Below are positions 14,930 to 25,798 of a stretch of 41,672 bases of DNA, in pieces. Below the pieces are notes generated by a model, which made no database searches, was not told the origin of the DNA, and saw only the letters and a list, made by a program, of their open reading frames with translations. Positions within the stretch are counted from its first letter, which is position 1; every line of letters begins with the position of its first letter. The stretch comes from DASYSL01 sp036003365 (GTDB taxonomy: Bacteria > Eisenbacteria > RBG-16-71-46 > DASYSL01), in NCBI GenBank assembly GCA_036003365.1, contig DASYSL010000174.1, positions 1-41,672 of the forward strand, in the 5' to 3' direction. The position numbers and the translations under genes are program-made.

Positions 14930-16108
14930 CTAGGACGGTCGGGCCCCTAGCTGTCCGCAGGCCGCCCCGATCTCGCCGCCCTGGCTCCAGCGCACGGTCA
15001 CGGACGGCGCGCGGGGCGCCAGCCATTCGACGAAGCGATTCACGCTCTCCTCGTCGGGACGCTTCCACGGCAGGCCGGGGACGGGGTTGTACGGAATGAG
15101 GTTGATCTTCGAAGGCAGGCGGCGCGCCCACGCTGCGAGACCGAACGCGTCCTCGCGCGAATCGTTGACGCCGGCGAGCAGCGTGTACTCGAGCGTCACG
15201 CGGCGGCCGGTCTTCTCGGCGTAGTCGCGCGCCGCGTTCAAAATGCTGTCGAGCGAGTAACGACGATTGAGCGGCACGATTTGACCACGTTTTTCGTCGG
15301 TGCTAGCGTGCAGCGAGATCGCCAGTCCCAGAGGCAAGCCTTCGGCGGCGAGTCGCTCGATCTGCGGCACGAGACCTACCGTGGACACCGTGATGCGGCG
15401 CGCGCCAATGGAGAGCCCGGCAGGGTCGTGCAGGATGCGGATCGCGCGCAGCACCGACGCGTAGTTCGCCAGCGGCTCACCCATCCCCATGAACACCAGA
15501 TGGAAGCCCGGATCCTGCCATCCCGTCGCATCGAGCATGCGCTCGATCTGGCCCACGATCTCCTCCGCGCGCAGGTTGCGCACCAGGCCCATCTGGCCGG
15601 TGGCGCAGAACACGCAGCCCATGCCGCAGCCCGCCTGCGAAGAGACGCACAGCGTGACCCCGCGGCGCGAGCGCATGGCCACCGATTCGATGCGCGAGCC
15701 GTCGGTGAGCCGCAGCACGAACTTCACGGCGTCGTTGCCGGGGGAAACCCGGATCTCGGCGGTCTCGGGAAGATCGAAGCACACGATGGTCGACAGCTCG
15801 TCCTTGAGCGCGCGTGAGAGATTCGACATCAGTGCCGGCTCGCGCACGCGCTTGTGATAGACCCAGTCGAGAATCTGGCGGGCGCGGAAGCGCTCGTGTC
15901 CGCGTGACTGCAAAAGGTCTTCGAGCTCGGCGGGGAAGAGACCGTAGAAACTCGGCGGGCTCACGCTGTTCCGGGACCGCGGCTCGGGCAGAGGAGTAGA
16001 CTCGGGCGATTCTGGCGCTGGCTCGGAAGCCTCGGGCCGGCCCGGCACCGGGGCCGAAGGGGAATCGGCCGAAAGCGGCCCAGGTGTCGTCTCGCCAAGC
16101 GTTTCCAT
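14930..16108 (-). CDS. rlmN: Dual-specificity RNA methyltransferase RlmN
   Basis: A radical-SAM enzyme that methylates C2 of A2503 in 23S rRNA (and A37 of some tRNAs). The 392-residue protein has the cluster motif C161-x3-C165-x2-C168 (CGMGCVFC), the GMGEPLANY loop, SLHAS, and the C-terminal methyl-carrying Cys384 in AACGQLG. The first 50 residues are Pro/Glu/Ser-rich and look disordered, which is unusual. The start at ATG 16108 is supported by a TTGACC-18-TAGTGT promoter whose -10 box ends 8 nt before it, so the mRNA is probably leaderless. It leads an operon with the downstream two-component genes. Confidence 0.95.
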   Translation of the reverse strand: METLGETTPGPLSADSPSAPVPGRPEASEPAPESPESTPLPEPRSRNSVSPPSFYGLFPAELEDLLQSRGHERFRARQILDWVYHKRVREPALMSNLSRALKDELSTIVCFDLPETAEIRVSPGNDAVKFVLRLTDGSRIESVAMRSRRGVTLCVSSQAGCGMGCVFCATGQMGLVRNLRAEEIVGQIERMLDATGWQDPGFHLVFMGMGEPLANYASVLRAIRILHDPAGLSIGARRITVSTVGLVPQIERLAAEGLPLGLAISLHASTDEKRGQIVPLNRRYSLDSILNAARDYAEKTGRRVTLEYTLLAGVNDSREDAFGLAAWARRLPSKINLIPYNPVPGLPWKRPDEESVNRFVEWLAPRAPSVTVRWSQGGEIGAACGQLGARPS

Positions 16109-16116
16109 CGGTTTCG

Positions 16117-16146
16117 ACACTAGCAACGCGGCGCGCGAAGGGTCAA
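16117..16146 (-). promoter_or_regulatory. Promoter of the rlmN operon
   Basis: TTGACC (16146-16141), an 18-nt spacer and TAGTGT (16122-16117). Only 8 nt separate the -10 box from the ATG. Confidence 0.65.
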
Positions 16147-16183
16147 CGGCGGCCGGTACGGCACGAGGGGAGGACGCACCAGC

Positions 16184-16642
16184 ATGGGCCGACGCCGCAA
16201 GGCTCCGATCGTCGATCCCGATCTTGCGCGCTTCATCGCCGTTGCCGAGCCCTCGCGCTGGGCCATGGTGGGGCTCTTGCGCGAGCGCCCGCGCTCGGTG
16301 CAGGAGGTGGCGCGCGAGGTCGGGCTCTCGCTGCCGGTGACCTCGCGTCATCTGCAGCGCATGCGCGCGGCCGGCATCGTGACCGCCGAGCGTCGCGGCA
16401 AGACACTCCTCTGTGCTTTGTCCTCGCCCGACACGGCCGGGGGCGGCTGGCTGGAGCGAGCGTTCGGATCGGCCGGCGCGGCCGTGGCCATCGCCGCTAC
16501 GCGCCGGGTGACGGTGCGGCGCCCGAAAGCCGCGCCCAAGCTCGAGCCGGTCACCGCCGAGCCGCTCAGCCGCGCCGTGGACCCCACCCCCGCCGTGCGT
16601 CCCACGCTTCCGCGCCGCGAGCTCGATGACTACCTCCTCTGA
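16184..16642 (+). CDS. ArsR-like winged-helix transcriptional regulator
   Basis: The 152-residue protein has a winged helix in its first 85 residues: EPSRWAMVGLLRERPRSVQEVAREVGLSLPVTSRHLQRMRAAGIVTAERRGKTLLCAL, the ArsR/SmtB layout (a PxRxxILxxL-type first helix, then the HTH and wing). No metal-binding cysteines are present, so it is not a classic metal sensor. The C-terminal half is basic, Pro/Ala-rich and probably disordered, ending in LDDYLL. GGGGAGG precedes ATG 16184 at about 11 nt. It is divergent from rlmN and overlaps the following Ppx/GppA gene by 17 nt, which suggests co-expression. Its targets are unknown. Confidence 0.8.
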   Translation: MGRRRKAPIVDPDLARFIAVAEPSRWAMVGLLRERPRSVQEVAREVGLSLPVTSRHLQRMRAAGIVTAERRGKTLLCALSSPDTAGGGWLERAFGSAGAAVAIAATRRVTVRRPKAAPKLEPVTAEPLSRAVDPTPAVRPTLPRRELDDYLL

Positions 16643-17636
16643 CGGTCCCGCCCACCGCGCGCTCAGCCCGGCTGCCGGCATGCACTCGGCCCGGCCGCGC
16701 TTTGCCGCGGTCGACGTGGGCACGAACTCGATTCGCCTGCTCGTGGTCGAAGAGCGCGAGGGACGGCTCGAGCCCTTGCTCCGCCTGGGCGAGAGCTGCC
16801 GGCTGGGCGAGGGCTTGGATGCCCAGGGCATCATCTCGCGCGATGCCGAGGAGCGTGCTTCGCGGACCCTTGGCCGCTTCCTGCGTCGTGCCCGCTCGCT
16901 GAGCCCCCGGCGTATCGGCATCGCCGCCACCCACGCCCTGCGCAGCGCCGAAAATGGGCTCGAGGTGGCCGAGCGGCTGAGCCGCGGCGTGGGGGTGCCG
17001 GTCGAGATCCTCTCGGCTGAGGAAGAAGCCCTTTTCGTTTACGAGGCGGCGCGCGAGGCCCTGGGGAACGATCGCCTTCCCGAGCCCTGTCTGGTGATGG
17101 ACATCGGAGGCGGGAGTGTCGAGCTGGTCCGGGGCGAGGACGGGCACGTGAAGCATTGGCTCAGCCTGGAAGTGGGTTGTGTCCGGCTCACCGAGCGCTT
17201 CCTGCCCAGCGACCCCCCTGGACCCGAGGAGCTGGACCGCCTGCGCGAGCACGTGCGCGCCTCGCTCGAGGGCTACGCACATCTATTGGAGGGCGTGGTG
17301 GGCGGGGCGGGGGTGGGGGGTACCTTGACGGCGCTCGCCGCGCTCGACCTCGGGCTCGAGCGCTACGAAGCGTCCCGGGTCGAAGGACACGAGCTAACTC
17401 GTGATGCCATGGAGAGATGGAGCGAGCGACTGACGGGCATGTCGAGGCGCGAGCGCGAGGCCATGGCGGCCGTGGGCAGCGGCCGCTCCGACATCATCGT
17501 GGCGGGCTGCGCCGTGGTGCTCGAGGTGATCCGCCGCAGCGGTCTTTCCAAGCTCGTCGTGTCCACGCAGGGCCTTCGCTACGCTCTGGCCCGCCGGCTC
17601 GCCATGCCCCTCGCGTCCGCGGACGGCGAAGTCTAG
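16626..17636 (+). CDS. Ppx/GppA family phosphatase (exopolyphosphatase-like)
   Basis: The 336-residue protein belongs to the actin-like ASKHA fold: AAVDVGTNSIRLLVVE (first phosphate loop), IGIAATHALRSAENG, VEILSAEEEALFVYEAA, LVMDIGGGSVELVRG (second loop), GGTLTALAAL and IIVAGCAVV. Length matches the single-domain Ppx/GppA proteins, without the HD domain of long forms. Known: members hydrolyse polyphosphate or convert pppGpp to ppGpp, and the two cannot be told apart here. Starts at 16626 or, equally well, at the Met at residue 19. It overlaps the ArsR-like gene. Confidence 0.9.
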   Translation: MTTSSDGPAHRALSPAAGMHSARPRFAAVDVGTNSIRLLVVEEREGRLEPLLRLGESCRLGEGLDAQGIISRDAEERASRTLGRFLRRARSLSPRRIGIAATHALRSAENGLEVAERLSRGVGVPVEILSAEEEALFVYEAAREALGNDRLPEPCLVMDIGGGSVELVRGEDGHVKHWLSLEVGCVRLTERFLPSDPPGPEELDRLREHVRASLEGYAHLLEGVVGGAGVGGTLTALAALDLGLERYEASRVEGHELTRDAMERWSERLTGMSRREREAMAAVGSGRSDIIVAGCAVVLEVIRRSGLSKLVVSTQGLRYALARRLAMPLASADGEV

Positions 17637-17664
17637 GAACTGGCCGAAGCCGCGCGATATGCAA

Positions 17665-17694
17665 TTGACTCCCGATTGCGCCTAGGCCTACCCT
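17665..17694 (+). promoter_or_regulatory. Promoter upstream of the small exported protein gene
   Basis: TTGACT, an 18-nt spacer and TACCCT. This gives a leader of about 100 nt and would also serve the TPR regulator. Confidence 0.45.
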
Positions 17695-17801
17695 CAAGGT
17701 TGCGCTGGGAAGGTCCCCCCAACCCCGTGCACCCTTCACCCGCCACGAGTCCGATTCTCTGGCGTGTGAGTGATTTCTCTGTCGGAGGGAGCAACAGCGC
17801 A

Positions 17802-18125
17802 ATGTCCGTTCGGACTTACAAGCGCTTCGCCGCCTTCGTCATCGCTTTGGCCCTGTTCATCGCTGCCCACCCGGCAAGCTCCGCGACTTATAACGAGTCG
17901 GGGACGCCGACGAAAACATTCGTCGGGGACGGCCGTTCTAGCTTCACCACGCTTGGAGACGCCGACAAGGTGCAGGGAAGTCCTCCGCCTGCCGGCACCA
18001 TCTCCAAGACTTCGGCTGGAACGAGTGTGGTTGCGGTGTCTACGGGCACCCAAAGTCTGACGTTGCGCGAGTGGTTGGCGCGTTGGATGACCGGACTACT
18101 TCAGCGTATCGGCTACGGCTACTGA
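17802..18125 (+). CDS. Small exported protein of unknown function, encoded before the TPR/sigma-54 regulator
   Basis: The 107-residue product has a classical signal peptide (basic YKR, hydrophobic core at residues 9-22, likely cut after SSA at 28), a Thr/Ser/Gly-rich low-complexity middle, and a C-terminal amphipathic, Trp-containing segment (TLREWLARWMTGLLQRIGYGY is the end; about residues 87-107). GGAGGGAG lies about 10 nt before ATG 17802. No cysteines and no enzyme motif are present. The next gene begins 58 nt downstream in the same direction. I do not recognise a family. Inference: a pre-peptide or small envelope protein linked to the adjacent regulator. It could equally be unrelated to it. 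Confidence 0.6.
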   Translation: MSVRTYKRFAAFVIALALFIAAHPASSATYNESGTPTKTFVGDGRSSFTTLGDADKVQGSPPPAGTISKTSAGTSVVAVSTGTQSLTLREWLARWMTGLLQRIGYGY

Positions 18126-18183
18126 ACCCCCGGCGAGTTGAATTCGCCGTTTAGCGCGTCCGATACCTGCTGAGGAGCAGACG

Positions 18184-21273
<3,090 letters not shown>

Positions 21274-21296
21274 TCGCCAACACGCTGTTCGCGAGG

Positions 21297-21328
21297 GCCC
21301 GCCGGTGGAAAACCCCGGCGGGCTCTTT
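21297..21328 (+). terminator. Rho-independent terminator of the TPR regulator gene
   Basis: A perfect 9-bp stem (GCCCGCCGG 21297 / CCGGCGGGC 21315) with a 9-nt loop, followed by TCTTTCGTTT. It begins 23 nt past the stop. Confidence 0.75.
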
Positions 21329-21398
21329 CGTTTGGAGATGGCTTGCGAACGGATCGAAGAATCCGTGACTTGCCATGAAACCGTTTAACACCTCGCAG

Positions 21399-21417
21399 GT
21401 GACGTGCAGGCCGTCAC
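21399..21417. promoter_or_regulatory. Dyad GTGACG-N7-CGTCAC, candidate activator site
   Basis: Perfect 6-bp arms 7 nt apart, about 180 nt before the sigma-54 promoter at 21589, the usual distance for enhancer-binding proteins. Further copies of the half-site lie at 21364 (GTGAC) and 21542 (GTCAC, in the same CGTCACTT context as 21412). Confidence 0.45.
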
Positions 21418-21588
21418 TTAGCCGCGAAACGCGCGCTCACTTCTAAAGCCTTTTTCTTTTTCAACGAAGAAGATCGGGATGCCGAGTCCGTTCGACGGCG
21501 ACGGATTCCGCCTGCGCGCGTAACTAACTCCTCATGCTTGCGTCACTTGCGAGTGTGCCCCCGGTTCATCGGTCAGTTTGCAATTTCG

Positions 21589-21604
21589 TGGCACGATGGA
21601 TGCT
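21589..21604 (+). promoter_or_regulatory. Sigma-54 (-24/-12) promoter
   Basis: TGGCACG, 4 nt, then ATGCT: a full match to the -24 element and a match to the -12 element except its first T, with correct spacing. It reads away from the sigma-54 activator gene and into the gene-poor region. Confidence 0.7.
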
Positions 21605-21709
21605 CATGGTCTCACGCGGAGGGGGGACCTCCTAAGAGAGCGAACAAGCAACACAGGTCTCGCAGTGGCAGCAGGCAGTAAGCGGTACGACTCGAAGTGA
21701 CAGAGAGAG

Positions 21710-21883
21710 ATGGAAGATCCAAAGGATTTGCTGGGCTGGCCGGGGATTGACGTCGGCCTCGGTCAAGGGATCACACCCCGGTCGCACTCGACAATTGCAC
21801 CGGTCGATGCACCCGACCAGCCCGGGATCTTCACTCGCACGGAGGCGAGTCGTTTCGTTGGCGATCTCCTGAGGGAGGGTTGA
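21710..21883 (+). CDS. Possible 57-residue protein downstream of the sigma-54 promoter
   Basis: The frame starts MEDPKDLLGWPGIDVGLG and ends FTRTEASRFVGDLLREG. It would be soluble, slightly acidic, Gly/Pro-rich, with a helical end and no signal peptide. GAGAGAG directly before ATG 21710 is a weak ribosome site. Third codon positions are less GC-rich than in the surrounding genes (38 of 57 end in G or C), which argues for a young or non-coding sequence. A TTG frame of 66 codons overlaps its stop (21880) but looks like chance. I do not recognise the sequence. Confidence 0.3.
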   Translation: MEDPKDLLGWPGIDVGLGQGITPRSHSTIAPVDAPDQPGIFTRTEASRFVGDLLREG

Positions 21884-22014
21884 GGAACCCGCGAGTCATC
21901 CCGGCGAAGCCCGATAGAGTCCCGGTCCGAGCCTTCGCAACGAGCAAACCGGGTGGCCGCGGGATCCTGAAGACCGGCTCTAACCGAGGAGCCGGAGCCA
22001 AGACAAAACAATAT

Positions 22015-22097
22015 GGGCGCCGATCCGGCGCGGCTCATGCCAACACTGGGGGATGTCCAGGTTTGACGCCGCTGCTGTGATCGGCGCCCTGTTTTTG
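22015..22097 (+). terminator. Long nested stem-loop followed by a T tract
   Basis: GGGCGCCGATC (22015-22025) pairs perfectly with GATCGGCGCCC (22079-22089), then TGTTTTTG follows. Inside, CGGCG (22026) can pair with CGCCG (22067), and CTGG with CCAG in the tip. This is larger and more branched than an ordinary terminator and probably ends the sigma-54 transcript. Confidence 0.6.
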
Positions 22098-22220
22098 GGG
22101 CCCTCTCACGAACCTACCGCACGCCCGAGGGGTACGAAACGACGCGGGCGGGGAGCCACCCGCACTCTCTTGCCCGCGTCCACCTCGATCGACCTTGATC
22201 GACACTGCGTCGACCCCGCG

Positions 22221-22249
22221 TTGACCCCAAACCGAGGGCCTCCTACACT
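22221..22249 (+). promoter_or_regulatory. Promoter of the PorV-like gene
   Basis: TTGACC, a 17-nt spacer and TACACT. The GTG start at 22256 is 6 nt past the -10 box, so the mRNA is probably leaderless. Confidence 0.7.
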
Positions 22250-22255
22250 TTGCCC

Positions 22256-23203
22256 GTGCGCCGGCTGTTCCTCCTTGTCATCGCGTTGGTGATCGTGGCG
22301 CCGCTCCCGGCTTTGGCCGCCGAGAGCGGCTTCGCGTTTTTGCGCGTTCCGGTGAGTGCGCGCTCGGTGGGGATGGGCGAGTCGGGCGTGGCCCTCCTGG
22401 ACGGCGCCGACGCCTTTTTCGTCAATCCCGCCGGCCTCGCCGACCCGGGCGGAGCGGCGCGCTCCGAGGCGCAGTGGAAGACGGCGAGCGAAGCCGCCAT
22501 CACCCACCACGAGGCCTTCTCGATCTTCCATCAGGACGCGGCCGTCCTGAACGTGGCGCGCGGGCGCGAGGCTCTGGCGCTGCAGTTTCAGACCTTCTAT
22601 TCGGGCGATGTCGAGCAGCGCGACGAGGTCGGCAACCTGCTGGGAAATTTCGGTCTCGTCGATCTCGCGGTCCAGCTCGGCTACGCGCGCCTGGTCTCGA
22701 CCGGGCTCAGGCTCGGCGGCACCGTGGGCTACGTGAAGGAGCGCGTGGCCGACGCGTCGGCGAGCACCTGGGCCCTTTCGGCAGGCGGAGTGTGGAGCCC
22801 GTCAGGCCTGCCCGGATTGCGCGTGGGCGGCGCGGTGCGCCAGATCGGCGGCAAGCCGCATTTCGAGATCGACGGCGCCGATGGCCAGCAGGTCTCGCTC
22901 CCGGCCACGGTGCAGGGCGGAGCGGCGTACACTTCGAAGCTCGGCACCTCGGGCCACTGGGCGGTGGCCGCCGACATCCGCAAGGCGGCCGATGAGAGCG
23001 CCACCGAGCACGCGGGCGTCGAGGCGGGCTGGTCGGTGCTCGCGCTGCGCGCCGGCGGACGCTTCGGCACCGACGTCGGCCACTTCACCGCCGGCCTCGG
23101 CGTGAACTCCGGCCGCTTCACGCTCGACTACGCGTTTTTGCCTTCCAGCGAGAGCCTCGGCGACAGCCACCGCCTCGAGCTGCGCATCCGCTTCGGCCTC
23201 TAG
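22256..23203 (+). CDS. PorV/PorQ-family outer-membrane barrel protein
   Basis: The 315-residue protein has a signal peptide (MRRLFLLVIALVIVAPLPALA) and the N-terminal signature FLRVPVSARSVGMGESGVALLDGADAFFVNPAGLA (positions 28-62; key residues are the S/AR-x-x-GMG turn and the NPAGLA turn), which is that of PorV/PorQ and related FadL-like barrels. Alternating strands follow to a C-terminal LELRIRFGL. Known: PorV works with the type IX secretion system in Bacteroidota, but the wider family occurs in many phyla without it. The start is GTG 22256, chosen because a consensus promoter ends 6 nt before it. It converges with lpxH and shares CTAG at the stops. Confidence 0.85.
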   Translation: MRRLFLLVIALVIVAPLPALAAESGFAFLRVPVSARSVGMGESGVALLDGADAFFVNPAGLADPGGAARSEAQWKTASEAAITHHEAFSIFHQDAAVLNVARGREALALQFQTFYSGDVEQRDEVGNLLGNFGLVDLAVQLGYARLVSTGLRLGGTVGYVKERVADASASTWALSAGGVWSPSGLPGLRVGGAVRQIGGKPHFEIDGADGQQVSLPATVQGGAAYTSKLGTSGHWAVAADIRKAADESATEHAGVEAGWSVLALRAGGRFGTDVGHFTAGLGVNSGRFTLDYAFLPSSESLGDSHRLELRIRFGL

Positions 23204-23961
23204 GCGCTCACCAGCGGCACGGCGCGCGACTCTTCCCACCGGTAGAGCGCGAACTTCCCACCTTCGAGCACGGCGTAGCAGTTGCGCGCGATCCAGTCGC
23301 CCAGCACCACGAAATCCTTTCCCTCGCGCGAAATCAGCGTGGGCACGTGGAAATGTCCGAGCACCACGCCGTCGACGCCTCGGGCGTAGCGCGGCTGGGC
23401 GATGCGCTCGATCAGGCCCTCGGGATCGAAGCGCGATTCGTCGCGGTGGCGGCGTGAGAGCTTGGAGACGATGCGCGCGAAGGGAATGCCCACATCGGGA
23501 TGGATCCAGCGATAGGCGGTGATGGCGAGCGGGTGGCGCAGCACGGACTTGAGGAAGAGATAGCCGTGATCGCCGGCCATGAGCCCGTCGCCATGGGCGA
23601 GGAACAGACGGCGCCCCTGCAGCGTGATCTCGACCGGATCGCGGTGCACGCGGCAGCCGATCTCCTGCTCCAGATACGTGTCGGCCCAGAAGTCGTGGTT
23701 GCCACCCACGAAGGTGACGGCCACGCCGCGCTCGACCACGCGCCGAATGGCCGCCAAGACGCGAAAGTGGCCTCGCGGCACGGCGTGCCGATATTCGAAC
23801 CAGAAGTCGAAGAGGTCCCCGAGCAGGAACAGGGAGGAGGCGGTGGCGGCTTCGCTTTCCAAAAACGTGACGAGCCGATCTTGCCGGGCGGCGTCCTCTG
23901 CGGGTGTTCCGGCCCCCAAATGGCAGTCGGACACGAACAAAGCGCGGTCGGGCGACGTCAC
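23200..23961 (-). CDS. lpxH: UDP-2,3-diacylglucosamine diphosphatase, LpxH-like
   Basis: A calcineurin-type metallophosphoesterase of 253 residues that would cut UDP-2,3-diacylglucosamine to lipid X in lipid A synthesis, on the inner face of the cytoplasmic membrane. All five metal motifs are present: D12-C-H14 (FVSDCHLG), GDLFDFW, GNHDFW, AHGD and GHFH. FDFWFEY and the long insert around LFLKSVLRHPLAITAYRWIHP fit the LpxH family. I start at GTG 23961, 7 nt after a TAGGCT -10 box on the minus strand. A longer frame upstream would run through the promoter. Other LpxH/LpxH2-like phosphoesterases cannot be fully excluded. Confidence 0.85.
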   Translation of the reverse strand: MTSPDRALFVSDCHLGAGTPAEDAARQDRLVTFLESEAATASSLFLLGDLFDFWFEYRHAVPRGHFRVLAAIRRVVERGVAVTFVGGNHDFWADTYLEQEIGCRVHRDPVEITLQGRRLFLAHGDGLMAGDHGYLFLKSVLRHPLAITAYRWIHPDVGIPFARIVSKLSRRHRDESRFDPEGLIERIAQPRYARGVDGVVLGHFHVPTLISREGKDFVVLGDWIARNCYAVLEGGKFALYRWEESRAVPLVSA

Positions 23962-23968
23962 GCGGGCG

Positions 23969-23996
23969 AGCCTAACACAATCTCCACAGCGCTTAA
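23969..23996 (-). promoter_or_regulatory. Promoter of lpxH
   Basis: TTAAGC (23996-23991), a 16-nt spacer and TAGGCT (23974-23969). The -35 box is weak, the -10 box matches the local pattern, and the start codon follows 7 nt later. Confidence 0.45.
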
Positions 23997-24129
23997 CGGC
24001 CTCAGGCATCATCCTTAGTGGCAGGAACTCGGCATCACCGGGAGCCGTGATTCGGACCCACCGGTCCGGACGTGCTAGGCTCGGCCGCGTTCGCAAACTT
24101 CAACACCATCTTTCAGGAGGAAGAAAACC

Positions 24130-25680
24130 ATGAGCGAGCGACCCGTGTTGCGTCCTCGCGCGTATCTGGCAAGCGCGGTGGGATTCATCGCGATCGGGCT
24201 CATGATGGGGCTGGCCCTCTCGGGCAGCCTCAAGCTGAGCCCGACGCCGACGGCGCAAGGCGGCCCTTCGGTCACCGCGGCGGCGTTGACGCCCACAGGG
24301 AATCTCTCGAGTCCGTTCGCCGACGTCGTCGAGCGCTCGACGCCGGCCGTCGTGCTGATCGAGACCAAGCGCACCGTGAGCCGCGACGGCTCGGGCGAGG
24401 AAGATCCGTTCGACATGTTCCGCCAGCTGTTCCCCAACGGCCGCGGCACGCCGCAGCAACCGCAACAGCAGCCCCGCACGCTCCCGGCCTCGGGCTCGGG
24501 ATTCATCATCGAGTCCTCGGGTCGCGTGCTGACCAACGCGCACGTCGTGCGTGACGCTCAAGACATCACGGTCACGCTCAGCGACAAGCGCCAGTTCAAG
24601 GCCAAGGTCGTGGGCCAGGATCGCGCCACCGACATCGCGGTGCTGCAGCTCCAGGGCGCCAGGGGCTCGCTGCCCACGCTGCCGCTTGGCAACTCCGACG
24701 CCATCCGCGTCGGTGATTGGGCGCTCGCCGTGGGGACGCCGCTGGGCGAGCTGCAGGGCACGGTGACCGCCGGCATCATCAGCGCCAAGGGGCGCTCGTC
24801 GCTCAACATCATGGGTGGCGGACCGGAGTATCAGGACTTCATCCAGACCGACGCGGCGATCAACTTCGGCAACTCGGGCGGCCCGCTGCTCAACATCCGG
24901 GGCGAGGTCGTGGGCATCAACACCGCGATCAACACGTCGGGCCAGGGCATCGGCTTCGCCATCCCGATCAACCTGGCGCACCACATCGCCGACCAGCTGG
25001 CCTCGCACGGCAAGGTCGTGCGCGGCTACATGGGGGTCTTGCCCGGTGAGCTGACGCCGGACCTCGCCGATTCGTTCGGCCTCAAGTCGACCGACGGCGT
25101 GGTCATCAGCCAGATCGTTCCCGACTCGCCGGCGGCCCGCGCCGGCCTGCGCGAGGGCGACGTGGTGACGGCTTTCGACAATCAGCCCATCCGGGACGTG
25201 ACCGACTTCCGCCTGCGCGTCGCCGACGAGGGCGTCAACAAGCGCGTGAAGGTGGACGCCATCCGTGACGGCAAGCCGTTCACCGCGTGGGTGACCATGG
25301 CCGATCGCGACGTGGCCCTGGCCTCGCAGCAGGGCTCGCCGCAGGGCGGCTCGGCCGGTGGCGGCTCGACGCAGACAGCACCCAGCCTGGGTCTCGACGT
25401 GCGCAGCATGACCGACCGCGAGCGCGCCGATTTCAAGCAGAGCGGCGTGATCGTCCAGGACGTTACGGACGGCTCGGCCGCGGACGATAACGGAATCAGC
25501 GCCGGCGACCTGGTGCTCCAGGTCAATGGACAGCCCGTGACCGACCGCATCTCGTTTCTCAACGCGGTGCGGCGGGCGCACGCGACCCCGACCCGTCCGG
25601 TGCGGCTCCTGGTGGGCAGCGTGGACGACAGCGGAAGGACGCAGACGCGATTCGTCGCGCTGCGCTTCTCGGGGGAATAA
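24130..25680 (+). CDS. Do-like periplasmic serine protease (DegP/HtrA family)
   Basis: A 516-residue envelope protease/chaperone. Residues 12-34 form an N-terminal membrane anchor or signal. The trypsin-like domain carries the triad His138 (TNAHVV), Asp168 (RATDIAVL) and Ser249 (GNSGGPLL). Two PDZ domains follow (about 275-390 and 410-510), with a Gly/Ser/Gln-rich linker between them. The LA-type loop region (DPFDMFRQLFPNGRG) is typical of DegP/DegQ. GGAGGAAG precedes ATG 24130. A TAGGCT at 24076 may be its -10 box, but the -35 box is poor. Known: such proteases degrade or refold misfolded envelope proteins. The upstream gene lpxH is divergent. Confidence 0.95.
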   Translation: MSERPVLRPRAYLASAVGFIAIGLMMGLALSGSLKLSPTPTAQGGPSVTAAALTPTGNLSSPFADVVERSTPAVVLIETKRTVSRDGSGEEDPFDMFRQLFPNGRGTPQQPQQQPRTLPASGSGFIIESSGRVLTNAHVVRDAQDITVTLSDKRQFKAKVVGQDRATDIAVLQLQGARGSLPTLPLGNSDAIRVGDWALAVGTPLGELQGTVTAGIISAKGRSSLNIMGGGPEYQDFIQTDAAINFGNSGGPLLNIRGEVVGINTAINTSGQGIGFAIPINLAHHIADQLASHGKVVRGYMGVLPGELTPDLADSFGLKSTDGVVISQIVPDSPAARAGLREGDVVTAFDNQPIRDVTDFRLRVADEGVNKRVKVDAIRDGKPFTAWVTMADRDVALASQQGSPQGGSAGGGSTQTAPSLGLDVRSMTDRERADFKQSGVIVQDVTDGSAADDNGISAGDLVLQVNGQPVTDRISFLNAVRRAHATPTRPVRLLVGSVDDSGRTQTRFVALRFSGE

Positions 25681-25798
25681 AGTAGAGGCAGGCGTGAACC
25701 TGCCCTGACGTGGTGGAAGGGCGGCGTCTTCCGGAGCGGGCTCCGGGAGGCGCGCCTTCCGCCGACGGGCTCCCGGTGCGGAGACTGGAGGACCCGAC

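Larger units (their letters stand above)
21616..22097 (+). ncRNA. Candidate sigma-54-driven structured transcript of about 480 nt
   Basis: The span from the predicted start of the sigma-54 promoter to the T tract at 22090 has no long gene. It holds a hairpin at its 5' end (GGAGG 21618 / CCTCC 21628), a 57-codon frame at 21710, a perfect 7-bp hairpin at 21974-21995 and a nested structure at 22015-22089. It could be a regulatory RNA, a short mRNA with a structured 3' end, or both. Ends and existence are predicted, not measured. The rest of 21329-22220 shows nothing else I can support. Confidence 0.35.

Noticed and set aside
21880..22080. 66-codon frame overlapping the stop of the 57-codon frame
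   Set aside because: It runs through both strong hairpins and has basic, low-information sequence. Structured RNA is the simpler explanation.
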